The notes beneath the pieces were generated by a model. The model saw only the letters and a list, made by a program, of their open reading frames with translations, was not told the DNA's origin and ran no database searches. The translations under genes and the position numbers were made by a program. Source: Fructobacillus fructosus KCTC 3544 (GTDB lineage: Bacteria; Bacillota; Bacilli; Lactobacillales; Lactobacillaceae). From it: DNA of 46,934 nt. This document shows positions 6,911 to 14,716 of this stretch, piece by piece (positions within the stretch are counted from its first letter, which is position 1; each line of letters begins with the position of its first letter). The stretch covers positions 3,074-50,007 of the forward strand of contig NZ_JQBH01000010.1 of assembly GCF_001438695.1 (NCBI RefSeq), in the 5' to 3' direction.

Positions 6911-7390
6911 TTAATCAACCGTTACGCGATAAAGTGGCTTGTCGTAATCGACAACTTCTTCGTTTTCAACCAAAATTTCTGAAATTGTTCCAGAAACATC
7001 GGCCTTAATTTCCGTCATCAACTTCATCGCTTCGATGATGGCAACTGTTTCACCCTTTTCGACTTTGTCCCCAACGGACTTAAAGTCGGGTTCGTCAGGC
7101 TTTGGCTTCAAGTAAACCGTTCCAACCATCGGTGCCTTGATTTCCTTACCGGCAGCTGGTGCGGCGGGTGCGGCAGGTTCGCTTGCAACCGGTGCGGCCG
7201 AAACATTGTTCGTCACACTTGGTGCAGCTGGTGCGGCAGCGGGAGCAGCCACAGGAGCTGCTGGCGTAGCCACTTGTTCATTCTTTGAAAGGTGTAATGA
7301 AAAGTCACCATCTGAAATGGCGATATCGCGCAGGGATGACTTTTCTAAATCAGCCATCAATTCACGGATTTCTTGGACATTTAAATTCAT
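6911..7390 (-). CDS. accB: biotin carboxyl carrier protein of acetyl-CoA carboxylase
   Basis: Carries biotin between AccC and AccA/AccD. Start ATG 7390 (159 aa, MNLNVQEIRELM) follows AAGGGGA; the frame stays open upstream into fabF. N-terminal helical segment 1-38, then an Ala/Pro-rich flexible linker (about 41-80) and the biotinyl domain, with the acceptor lysine in EAMKLM at about residue 123. The protein ends KPLYRVTVD. Confidence 0.96.
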   Translation of the reverse strand: MNLNVQEIRELMADLEKSSLRDIAISDGDFSLHLSKNEQVATPAAPVAAPAAAPAAPSVTNNVSAAPVASEPAAPAAPAAGKEIKAPMVGTVYLKPKPDEPDFKSVGDKVEKGETVAIIEAMKLMTEIKADVSGTISEILVENEEVVDYDKPLYRVTVD

Positions 7391-7403
7391 TGGAGCGTTC
7401 CCC

Positions 7404-8654
7404 TTAAAACTTCTTGAAGATGACGGCGGCATTGTGACCACCGAATCCATAGTTGGCTGACATCACGTATTCTGGTGCCACGTTCTGGTTATTCTTGTTA
7501 ACCAAGTTAACCTTCTTTGTGTGCTCATCAGGTTCGTCAAACCCAATGTTTTCTGGCAAAATACCACGGTCAATGGCGCCGACTGAAGCAACGGCTTCGA
7601 TGGCACCGGCGGCACCAAGCAAGTGGCCAGTCATTCCCTTCGTTGATGAGACGGGCACGGTGTTTTCACCAAAGACAGCAGCAATGGCTTCGGCTTCACC
7701 AGAATCGTTGGCCCCCGTTGCCGTTCCGTGAGCGTTGATGTATGAAATCTGCTCAGGCTTAATCTTGGCATCAGCCAAGGCCTCTTCAAAGGCGCGGATA
7801 ACTCCCTCACCATCTGGGGCTGGAGACGTCATGTGGTATGCATCAGCAGTGGCACCATAACCAACAACTTCAGCTAAAATCTTAGCGCCACGCGCCTGTG
7901 CGTGTTCCAATGATTCAAGCACCAACACACCAGAACCTTCGCCAAGAACGAAACCATGACGGTTCTTATCGAACGGCTTGGAAGCTTCCTTTGGATCCTT
8001 TTCCTTTGACAAAGCAGTTAGGGCAGCGAAACCAGCAATTCCAATTTCGTTAACCGTTGCTTCAGATCCACCAGTCAAGACAACGTCTTCGCGACCGGAT
8101 TCAATGCGCCAAAAAGCTTCCCCAATGGCGTTTGTTGCAGAGGCACAGGCCGTGACGATGGTCATGTTCGTTCCCTTAGCACCGAAGCGCAATGAAACGT
8201 TTCCAGAAACCATGTTCGGAATTGATTCTGGCACGAAAAGTGGTGAGACACGCTGTGGTCCCTTGTCGTGCATCTTAATCACTTGTTCTTGGATGGTCGT
8301 CAACCCACCGATTCCGTTACCCAAGATAACCCCAAAACGGTTTGGGTTTTTCACCTTTGAGCGTTCTTCGGAGTCTTCATCTGGCATCAAACCAGCCTGT
8401 TCCATTGCCTGCGTTGCAGCATCAATGGCGTACTGTGAGAACAAATCCAACTTACGAGCAGCACGCTTACCAACGCGTTCGTTGGCATCGAAGCCGTCAA
8501 CTTGTCCAGCAACCGAGATTCCTGTTTCGGTTGCATCGAACTTTGTAATTGGCTTGATACCACTTTGTCCTGCAAAGATGGCATCCAAAAATGCCTTTGT
8601 GTCATTTCCGTTTGGGGCAATTGCACCCATTCCAGTCACTACAACTCGTGTCAT
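7404..8654 (-). CDS. fabF: 3-oxoacyl-ACP synthase II
   Basis: Elongating condensing enzyme. ATG 8654 (416 aa, MTRVVVTGMGAIAPNG) follows AAGGAAA; an in-frame TTG five codons earlier is unlikely. The Cys-His-His triad is visible: TACASATNAIG, NAHGTATGANDSGEAEA, and STKGMTGHLLGAAGAIEA. The C-terminal NYGFGGHNAAVIFKKF is typical. It is the only elongating KAS in the operon, so unsaturated chain elongation needs either this enzyme or a FabO/FabB elsewhere. Confidence 0.97.
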   Translation of the reverse strand: MTRVVVTGMGAIAPNGNDTKAFLDAIFAGQSGIKPITKFDATETGISVAGQVDGFDANERVGKRAARKLDLFSQYAIDAATQAMEQAGLMPDEDSEERSKVKNPNRFGVILGNGIGGLTTIQEQVIKMHDKGPQRVSPLFVPESIPNMVSGNVSLRFGAKGTNMTIVTACASATNAIGEAFWRIESGREDVVLTGGSEATVNEIGIAGFAALTALSKEKDPKEASKPFDKNRHGFVLGEGSGVLVLESLEHAQARGAKILAEVVGYGATADAYHMTSPAPDGEGVIRAFEEALADAKIKPEQISYINAHGTATGANDSGEAEAIAAVFGENTVPVSSTKGMTGHLLGAAGAIEAVASVGAIDRGILPENIGFDEPDEHTKKVNLVNKNNQNVAPEYVMSANYGFGGHNAAVIFKKF

Positions 8655-8690
8655 GTTATTTCCTTTCAAGAGCTCAGTTTATCCGTTTGT

Positions 8691-9419
8691 TTAGATATAA
8701 AGTCCGCCATCGACCGTAATGGTTTGGCCAGTGATGTAATCGTTACCCGCTAAGAAGAGGGCAACGTCCGCCACGTCTTCCACCGTTCCGAAACGGGAAA
8801 GCGGAATTTCGTTCAGAATGGCTTCCTTGGCCTTATCTGACAAGGCATCCGTCATGTCTGAAACAATCATGCCGGGCGCAATGGCATTCACACGAATGTT
8901 ACGGCGGGCACCTTCCTTTGCCAGCGACTTGGTCAAGCCAATCACACCCGCCTTTGAAGCGGCGTAGTTAGCCTGACCAATGTTGCCCATCTGCCCAACA
9001 ACAGAAGCCATGTTAATGATGACACCGTGCTTTTGGCGAATCATTTTTTTAAAGACCGGCTGAGTCACGTTGAAAGTGCCCGTCAGATTCGTGTTGACCA
9101 CGGCCGCGAAGTCTTCCAACTTCATACCCATCGCCAACTGATCTTTTGTGATTCCGGCGTTGTTCACTAGGATATCAATGCCGTCAAAGTCTTCTTCCTT
9201 GTACAAGGCCTTCAAAGCCGCTTCCGCTGCTTCGCCATCGGCGATGTCAAACTGCAAAGTCCTTGGCTTCTTTGAGAAAGAGTTAATCACTTCTTCCTTC
9301 AAAGGCGAACGACCGTGCAAAATCAAGTTCGCTCCAGCCTGATCAAAAGCGTGGGCCACGGCTAAACCGATTCCACGTGAGGAACCAGTTACAAGAACGG
9401 TTTGGTTACTAAAATCCAT
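8691..9419 (-). CDS. fabG: 3-oxoacyl-ACP reductase
   Basis: NADPH-dependent reduction of 3-oxoacyl-ACP. 242 aa short-chain dehydrogenase with TGSSRGIG cofactor loop (11-18), NNAG (86-89), and catalytic Ser139, Tyr152 and Lys156 in MASVVGQMGNIGQANYAASK. C-terminal ITGQTITVDGGLYI is typical of FabG. Two nt separate it from fabD. Confidence 0.96.
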   Translation of the reverse strand: MDFSNQTVLVTGSSRGIGLAVAHAFDQAGANLILHGRSPLKEEVINSFSKKPRTLQFDIADGEAAEAALKALYKEEDFDGIDILVNNAGITKDQLAMGMKLEDFAAVVNTNLTGTFNVTQPVFKKMIRQKHGVIINMASVVGQMGNIGQANYAASKAGVIGLTKSLAKEGARRNIRVNAIAPGMIVSDMTDALSDKAKEAILNEIPLSRFGTVEDVADVALFLAGNDYITGQTITVDGGLYI

Positions 9420-9421
9420 TT

Positions 9422-10363
9422 TTATCCTTCTTCCTTCACTTGGGCAATGACTTTTTCAAAGCTTTCCCAGTCCGTTACGGAATAACGGGTAATTTCTTTG
9501 GAAACAATTTTACGAGCAAACTTCGACAACGTAACACCCGGACCAATTTCAATCAAAGTGTCCACCTGATTGTCCGTCACCATTTCGTCTAAACACTGGG
9601 CGAAGTAGGTTGGTGACACGATTTGCTTTGTTAACGTTTCCTTCAACGACTCCGGTTCAAAGACACGCTTCGTGGTATTTGAATAAACCGGATACTGAGC
9701 TTCGTGAATTGGTTCGTCTGCTAAACGAACGGCCATTTTATCGGCCGCTTCCTTCAAAAGTGGCGTATGAAACGCACCAGAAACAGGTAGCGGTACGATT
9801 TTCTTGACACCATCAATCGTCAAAACCTGAACGGCCTGATCAACAGCCAATTCCTTTCCACCAATAACCAGCTGGTTGAAGGTATTAAAATTAGCTGCGT
9901 ATACTTCCAATCCTTCTCGCTGCATCTTTTCAATGGTAGCCACAATCATGTCCTGGTTATCATCCAAAACCGCGACCATCTTACCGGGATTTTCATCTCC
10001 AACCGCTTGCATGTAAGCGCCACGATCCTTGACCAAGGCAATCGCCTGGTCAAAAGTCAGCATGCCGTTGGCAACCAATGCTGGGTATTCCCCAAGGGAA
10101 AGACCCAAGCCAGCAACGACGTTTTGCACACCCGCTTCGACTAAGCAAGCGGCTAATGCAGCATCAAAGGCAACAATGGCAGGCTGCGCCCACTTTGTTT
10201 GGCTAATCTTTTCTTCGTCATTCCAAACATCCACAAGATTATAGCCTAAAACAGTGGATGCTCGGTCGATTCGTTCTTTAAACGCGGGCAAGTGCTCATA
10301 CAAATCCTGACCCATGCCAGCTTTTTGTGAACCTTGACCGTTAAATAACAATCCGATGCGCAT
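9422..10363 (-). CDS. fabD: malonyl-CoA:ACP transacylase
   Basis: Loads malonyl groups on ACP. 313 aa with LLFNGQGSQKAGMG at the N-terminus, nucleophile Ser89 in GLSLGEYPALV, and the active-site His in PVSGAFHTPLL. It lies 14 nt after fabK and 2 nt before fabG in the operon. Confidence 0.96.
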   Translation of the reverse strand: MRIGLLFNGQGSQKAGMGQDLYEHLPAFKERIDRASTVLGYNLVDVWNDEEKISQTKWAQPAIVAFDAALAACLVEAGVQNVVAGLGLSLGEYPALVANGMLTFDQAIALVKDRGAYMQAVGDENPGKMVAVLDDNQDMIVATIEKMQREGLEVYAANFNTFNQLVIGGKELAVDQAVQVLTIDGVKKIVPLPVSGAFHTPLLKEAADKMAVRLADEPIHEAQYPVYSNTTKRVFEPESLKETLTKQIVSPTYFAQCLDEMVTDNQVDTLIEIGPGVTLSKFARKIVSKEITRYSVTDWESFEKVIAQVKEEG

Positions 10364-10377
10364 AGAAACTTCCTACC

Positions 10378-11343
10378 TTACTTCGTTGTGTTTGGAATAC
10401 CAAGAATGTCTGTTGCCTGGGCCCATGTATCGGCCAAGATATCAGCAACTGGCTTTTCTTCCTTGATCATTCCAGAAATCTGACCGGCCATGAAGGCCCC
10501 ACCATCCTTGTCGCCCTGTTGTACGGCGGCACGAAGTGTTCCAGATTCCAGCTTTTCAACCGTTTCGTAATCAGGAGCAGGCTTTTGCGCTTCTTCGATT
10601 TCCTTCTTCACGTATTCCTTGGCCATCTTGTTCTTCAAGACACGGGCACGGGAACCAGCAATGTTTCCAGTCACAATCGTATCGATGTCACGAGCCTTCA
10701 AAATCTTCTTCTTGAAGTTTTCGTGCACTTCTGATTCCGGTGAGGCAAGGAATCGTGTTCCCATCTGAACACCAGAAGCTCCAAGAGCAAAGGCGGCGGC
10801 GGCCCCACGACCATCAGCGATTCCACCGGCAGCGATAACCGGAATGTTCACGGCATCGACAACCTGTGGAACCAAAGCCATCGTCGTCATCTGACCAATG
10901 TGGCCACCAGATTCCATTCCTTCGGCAATCACGGCATCAACACCCTTTCGTTCCATCATCTTAGCTAATGAAACGGATGGCACAACAGGCATCACAACGA
11001 TACCAGCGGCGTGCAATTCATCCAAGAATGGGGAAGGATCGCCGGCACCAGTGGCCACGACTTTAACACCTTCTTCTAAAATGACGTCGAAGACTTCACG
11101 AATGTGACGAGACATCAACATGACGTTCACACCAAAAGACTTATCGGTCAAAGCCTTAGCGCGACGAACTTCCTTGCGAACATCATCACCGTGCCAGTAA
11201 CCAGTTCCGATGAAACCAAGTCCCCCTGCTTCAGAAATGGCAGCAGCCAAGGCACCCGTTCCGGCCCAAGTCATCCCACCTTCAACGATTGGGTACTTCA
11301 TCCCAAGCTTATCAAAAATTTCGTTTCCCACTTTAACAGTCAT
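10378..11343 (-). CDS. fabK: enoyl-ACP reductase II (FMN-dependent)
   Basis: Last reduction of each elongation round. At 321 aa it has the TIM-barrel fold of the nitronate monooxygenase/FabK family: PIVEGGMTWAGTG, GFIGTGYW, FGVNVML, MESGGHIG, VIAAGGIADGRGAAAAFALGASGVQMGTRF. FabK replaces FabI in many lactobacilli and streptococci and is not sensitive to triclosan. Position after acpP is the standard one. Confidence 0.95.
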   Translation of the reverse strand: MTVKVGNEIFDKLGMKYPIVEGGMTWAGTGALAAAISEAGGLGFIGTGYWHGDDVRKEVRRAKALTDKSFGVNVMLMSRHIREVFDVILEEGVKVVATGAGDPSPFLDELHAAGIVVMPVVPSVSLAKMMERKGVDAVIAEGMESGGHIGQMTTMALVPQVVDAVNIPVIAAGGIADGRGAAAAFALGASGVQMGTRFLASPESEVHENFKKKILKARDIDTIVTGNIAGSRARVLKNKMAKEYVKKEIEEAQKPAPDYETVEKLESGTLRAAVQQGDKDGGAFMAGQISGMIKEEKPVADILADTWAQATDILGIPNTTK

Positions 11344-11411
11344 AAAATCCGCCTTACCCTTTAAATGTTATGTATGCGGCGACAAGCGCCGCCTAATAAG
11401 AAGTATTGCAA

Positions 11412-11654
11412 TTACTTCTTGTCAGTTTGTTCCTTGATCTTGTTTACCAAGTCAGCAACCGTTGATACTTCTTCAGTATCTTCCAACTTAATGTCAAATT
11501 CGTCTTCAACTTGGTTCAAAACTTCAAACAAGTCCAATGAATCGGCATCGATGTCATCCGTCATGTTCGTTGTCATCGTTACTTCTGAGTCGTCCAAATC
11601 AAATTGGTCAACCAAGATGTCCTTTACCTTGTCAAAAATCTCTTCTTGTGTCAT
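11412..11654 (-). CDS. acpP: acyl carrier protein
   Basis: Carries growing acyl chains on phosphopantetheine. ATG 11654 (80 aa) follows AGGAG at 10 nt; an in-frame GTG two codons earlier is less likely. Strongly acidic, with the phosphopantetheine serine in DADSLDLFEVL. The 100-nt upstream gap holds a 14-bp perfect palindrome and a hairpin. Confidence 0.96.
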   Translation of the reverse strand: MTQEEIFDKVKDILVDQFDLDDSEVTMTTNMTDDIDADSLDLFEVLNQVEDEFDIKLEDTEEVSTVADLVNKIKEQTDKK

Positions 11655-11676
11655 GAGCACATTCTCCTATAGGTTT

Positions 11677-11722
11677 CGTATTGCAATACGTTTGATTTTT
11701 ACGGTGCAGCCTACTACACCGT
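11677..11722 (-). repeat. palindrome and hairpin in the acpP leader
   Basis: CGTATTGCAATACG (11677-11690) is a perfect 14-bp palindrome, and ACGGTG (11701-11706) pairs with CACCGT (11717-11722). Neither is followed by a T-run on the minus strand, so they are not a terminator. A related TATTGCAAT occurs just after the acpP stop near 11403. They may be mRNA processing or stability elements that let ACP be made in excess. Confidence 0.4.
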
Positions 11723-11753
11723 ATTCTACTTTAATGATAAAAGTCGACAGCCC

Positions 11754-12731
11754 TTAAAACTGCCAAATTTGAGCCCCAATGGCTAAACCACCACCGAAGC
11801 CAACGAAAGCGACCGTCATATCTGGTTTGATTTTGCCAGTTTTTTGCAGTTCGTCTAGCAAAATAGCCGTCGAAGCAGCCGAAGTGTTCCCGTACTCCAC
11901 CATGTTCGTTGGGAACTTTTCCATCGGTTGACCAAAGTTTTTCGCCATGGATTCAATAATCCGATGGTTCGCCTGATGGGCTAAGTAGAGGTCCACATCA
12001 TCAGCCGTCAAACCGGCTTTTTCAAGTGCCTTGTTCAGTACCTTCGGTACTTCACGAGTAGCAAAGGAATAAACACCCCGACCGTCCTGATGGAAGTACG
12101 GATCGAGTGGCGAAATTTCACCAGCAAAGGCGTTTTTGTTCGCAAAGCGACCGGTCAAAATCGCTTCACCACGATCACCATAAGCTTGAAGCTCTTCTGC
12201 TAACAAGCCCTTTGGCTCTTCAGTCTTCTCGAGCAAAACACCACCAGCACCATCACCAAAGAGTACGGAAACCGTGCGGTCCTTCCAGTCGACTAGTTTC
12301 GACAACACTTCGGCCCCGATAAACATCCCCTTCTGGTAGCGACCAGATGAAAGGAAAGCAGAAGCGACGGACAGTCCGTAAACAAAGCCAGAACAAGCCG
12401 CGTTCACATCGAAGGCAAAAGCGTTGGTCGCCTCGATGTTTCCCTGAACAATGGCCGCCGTGTGCGGTGACAAAGCGTCCGGTGACATGGTCGAGACGAT
12501 GATAAAGTCGAGGTCATTTGCTGACCAACCACTCTCCGCCAACAGTTTTTCGGCGACACTCGTTGCTAAATCCGACGTATTTTCATTCGTCACAACGTGC
12601 CGGTTATGGATACCCGTTCTTGGGTAAATCCATTCATCCGACGTGTCCATCAAATCCGTCAACTCATCATTTGTTACCACTCGTTCAGGCACCTGCCGAG
12701 CGGTGGCTACAATTTTCATCTTTTCCATCAT
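11754..12731 (-). CDS. fabH: 3-oxoacyl-ACP synthase III (operon copy)
   Basis: Starts fatty-acid synthesis by condensing acetyl-CoA with malonyl-ACP. About 321-325 aa depending on which of three close ATGs is used (12731, 12728, 12719); AAAGG best fits 12728. Catalytic triad: NAACSGFVYGL (Cys), AHQANHRI (His), YGNTSAAS (Asn); C-terminal FGGGLAIGAQIWQF. The second copy at 35425 is clearly different in sequence. It lies 12 nt after fabT. Confidence 0.95.
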   Translation of the reverse strand: MMEKMKIVATARQVPERVVTNDELTDLMDTSDEWIYPRTGIHNRHVVTNENTSDLATSVAEKLLAESGWSANDLDFIIVSTMSPDALSPHTAAIVQGNIEATNAFAFDVNAACSGFVYGLSVASAFLSSGRYQKGMFIGAEVLSKLVDWKDRTVSVLFGDGAGGVLLEKTEEPKGLLAEELQAYGDRGEAILTGRFANKNAFAGEISPLDPYFHQDGRGVYSFATREVPKVLNKALEKAGLTADDVDLYLAHQANHRIIESMAKNFGQPMEKFPTNMVEYGNTSAASTAILLDELQKTGKIKPDMTVAFVGFGGGLAIGAQIWQF

Positions 12732-12743
12732 TCATCCTTTTGC

Positions 12744-13214
12744 TTACTCTTTCAGTAAGTCCTGAAGGTAGTTCTTTAAATTATCCAATGCCTTTTCCAA
12801 AATACCCGCTGCATCGTCAGAAAAGCCATGAAACATGGCCTGGGTCATTTTCAAATGAAAGGCTTGGTGGGCACGGTAAAGAATCCGGCCCTGGTGGGTG
12901 AGTCCTAACTTAACCACCCGCCGATCACTTTTGGAGCGCCGACGTTCAACATAGCCCTTTTGCACAAGACGATCAATCGCCGTTGTCATGGCGGACGGTG
13001 AAAGATGTACCATTCGTGCCAATTGCGAGGCTGTTTTTTCCTCATACATCGAAATGGCATAAATCGTGTGCACATCACGCACTGTCAGGGCAGCGAAAGG
13101 ACCGCGTTTCAACGCACCTTCCTCAACCCAGACCGCATTAGCCAATAGGTCGATCAGCGTTTGACTCGCCGTCCTATAATGAACGGCCGGAGCCGTTTCG
13201 CTATTCTTTTTCAT
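12744..13214 (-). CDS. fabT: FabT, MarR-family repressor of fatty-acid synthesis
   Basis: In streptococci FabT binds long-chain acyl-ACP and represses the fab operon. 156 aa from ATG 13214, which overlaps the end of the upstream dehydratase gene by 14 bp; no strong ribosome site, so coupling is likely. Winged helix-turn-helix: TASQLARMVHLSPSAMTTAIDRLVQKGYVERRRSKSDRRVVKLGLT, the classic MarR recognition helix and wing. Position directly before fabH is that of fabT in Lactococcus and Streptococcus. Confidence 0.92.
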   Translation of the reverse strand: MKKNSETAPAVHYRTASQTLIDLLANAVWVEEGALKRGPFAALTVRDVHTIYAISMYEEKTASQLARMVHLSPSAMTTAIDRLVQKGYVERRRSKSDRRVVKLGLTHQGRILYRAHQAFHLKMTQAMFHGFSDDAAGILEKALDNLKNYLQDLLKE

Positions 13215-13644
13215 CGGGAGCCACCACAAACATCAGCTCCGCCTTTGTGGCGACTTTTCCGTCAACCTTGGCCACAACTTCGACCGTCCCCATGTTTTCA
13301 CGAACCTTACCAAAGGTTACGTGCAACTTCAAAACATCACCAGGAACGACCATTTTCTTAAACTTGGCATCGTTGATACCAGTCATGTAGGCCGTCTTTC
13401 CCTTAAACTGGGGTGAAGACAAAATCAAGATTGAAGCAGCTTGTGCCAATGATTCAATAATCAAAACGCCAGGCATCACAGGGTTACCCGGAAAATGTCC
13501 TTGGAAAAATTGTTCGTTAATCGTCACGTTCTTGACGGCAACGATCGATTCATCGGGCACCATCTCCTCGACGTAGTCCATGTAAAGAATTGGATAACGG
13601 TTCGGAATCAAATCCATGATTTCCGTCGTTGTTAACACTGGCAT
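13201..13644 (-). CDS. fabN: FabZ-type dehydratase, probably FabN-like dehydratase/isomerase
   Basis: 147 aa hot-dog protein, first gene of the operon. It has GHFPGNPVMPGVLIIESLAQ (catalytic His and Glu) but IPNRYPILYMDYV where ordinary FabZ, including the copy at 6396-6827, has PHRYP. As I recall, that Asn form is found in FabN of Enterococcus faecalis, which also isomerises trans-2 to cis-3 and so makes unsaturated fatty acids. No FabA or FabM is in the window, so this role would fill a gap. Activity cannot be read from sequence with certainty; it could simply be a second FabZ. Confidence 0.75.
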   Translation of the reverse strand: MPVLTTTEIMDLIPNRYPILYMDYVEEMVPDESIVAVKNVTINEQFFQGHFPGNPVMPGVLIIESLAQAASILILSSPQFKGKTAYMTGINDAKFKKMVVPGDVLKLHVTFGKVRENMGTVEVVAKVDGKVATKAELMFVVAPDEKE

Positions 13645-13699
13645 TAGTTGTCCTTTCTAAGACCTAAAAGGCCTACAATAAAGATTTTTTCACGATATG

Positions 13700-13737
13700 G
13701 TTAGTCTAACAAGAAATACTTCGATAGTCAAACTATC
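13700..13737 (-). promoter_or_regulatory. fatty-acid operon promoter with candidate FabT operators
   Basis: On the minus strand TTGACT (13726-13731) and TAGACT (13703-13708) are separated by exactly 17 nt. The -35 lies inside the palindrome GATAGTCAAACTATC (13723-13737) and the -10 inside GTTAGTCTAAC (13700-13710). The first resembles the published FabT box (TTTGA-TATCAAA type). FabT is the third reading frame away in the same operon, so autoregulation is expected. Confidence 0.75.
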
Positions 13738-13770
13738 TCATTACAGAAGGAATTTTTAAACAAACTATAT

Positions 13771-14583
13771 CTATAAGTCTAAAATCAATAACCGCTTCTT
13801 CCACTCGGTCATAAAGTCTTTTTGTGACCATTCATGGATTCGTTTTGTTTCGTATCCAAGCGAGGCATTGTAAAAAGTGGTCTCAGCGATCCGATGCTTT
13901 GGCATCCGCCAATGGATATGACCTGAAACCACAACGGGAACGTGGGCGGCCACCAGCTGTTCTCCAAAAGCCTCTGAACCAAGATAAGCCTTTAAAATGG
14001 CGAGTTTCGACTTTGAAAAGGGAATCGTCTCAACCAACTGCCCATCTGGGGAAAAGTGGGTGATGATTAGTGGCTTTTGCCCAGCCCGTCGCGCCTCGTT
14101 CACTGCTCGTTTGACTTGTTGCTGACTAAGAACGGCTCGTTTCTGATCCGTCATCGTTTGCTTAATCCGCCTGTCATACCAAAATGACTTTTTAAACCGC
14201 CCAATGGTGGCCGCATCATGCTGCCCATGGTCGAAGGAATAGTCATACCAACCGTTGTTGCCGATAATCCGATAGGCGCCAAGGTCAATGCTTTGATTGT
14301 GCAAGTAGCCGTCAGAAAGGTGCTCCTCGTATTTCTCAAATGAAAGGCCATCCCCCATTTCATGGTTACCCGCCAAGTAAAATACCCGTACTTTACCAGA
14401 CAGTAAGGCGTTCAATTGTCTGACAAACTCCCTAGTCTTAACTAGGGAATTGAAACTGTCGCCCGCCAAGACGTAGACAGCGATTTGTTCTTTTAGCAGA
14501 TAGTCGGCCATTTTGTGTGCCACTTCGGGTACATCTAATCGATTGATATCTAAATGTAAGTCCGAAATAACCGCTAGACGCAT
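13771..14583 (-). CDS. calcineurin-like metallophosphoesterase
   Basis: 270 aa with all five motifs of the dinuclear-metal fold: SDLHLD (8-13), AGDSFNS, LAGNHEM, ITHFSP and VSGHIHW. No signal peptide, so cytoplasmic. The subgroup is that of lactic-acid-bacterial phosphoesterases of unknown substrate; YkuE-like or cyclic-nucleotide substrates cannot be separated here. Transcribed toward the fab operon with no clear terminator before the fab promoter. Confidence 0.88.
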   Translation of the reverse strand: MRLAVISDLHLDINRLDVPEVAHKMADYLLKEQIAVYVLAGDSFNSLVKTREFVRQLNALLSGKVRVFYLAGNHEMGDGLSFEKYEEHLSDGYLHNQSIDLGAYRIIGNNGWYDYSFDHGQHDAATIGRFKKSFWYDRRIKQTMTDQKRAVLSQQQVKRAVNEARRAGQKPLIITHFSPDGQLVETIPFSKSKLAILKAYLGSEAFGEQLVAAHVPVVVSGHIHWRMPKHRIAETTFYNASLGYETKRIHEWSQKDFMTEWKKRLLILDL

Positions 14584-14660
14584 GACAATTCCTCCTGTTT
14601 CACTGCCTGTAGTATAGCATAGCCAGTAATCGGCGAAAAAAGGCGAGCTTCTCCCTCAAT

Positions 14661-14690
14661 AAAAAAGACCCGCCAAGGCGAATCTTTAAA
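14661..14690 (-). terminator. terminator of the surface-protein gene
   Basis: On the minus strand AGATTCGCC pairs with GGCGGGTCT (two G-U) and is followed by TTTTTT. It lies about 30 nt after the stop at 14717. Confidence 0.75.
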
Positions 14691-14716
14691 AATCGATGAT
14701 GGTAACCACTATCAAA

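Noticed and set aside
7978-8694. 238-codon plus-strand frame opposite fabF
   Set aside because: Antisense to a gene with complete catalytic motifs; no ribosome site.
11400-11411. Terminator between acpP and fabK
   Set aside because: The hairpin GCGGCG...CGCCGC there has no T-run, so it is more likely an mRNA processing or stability element.
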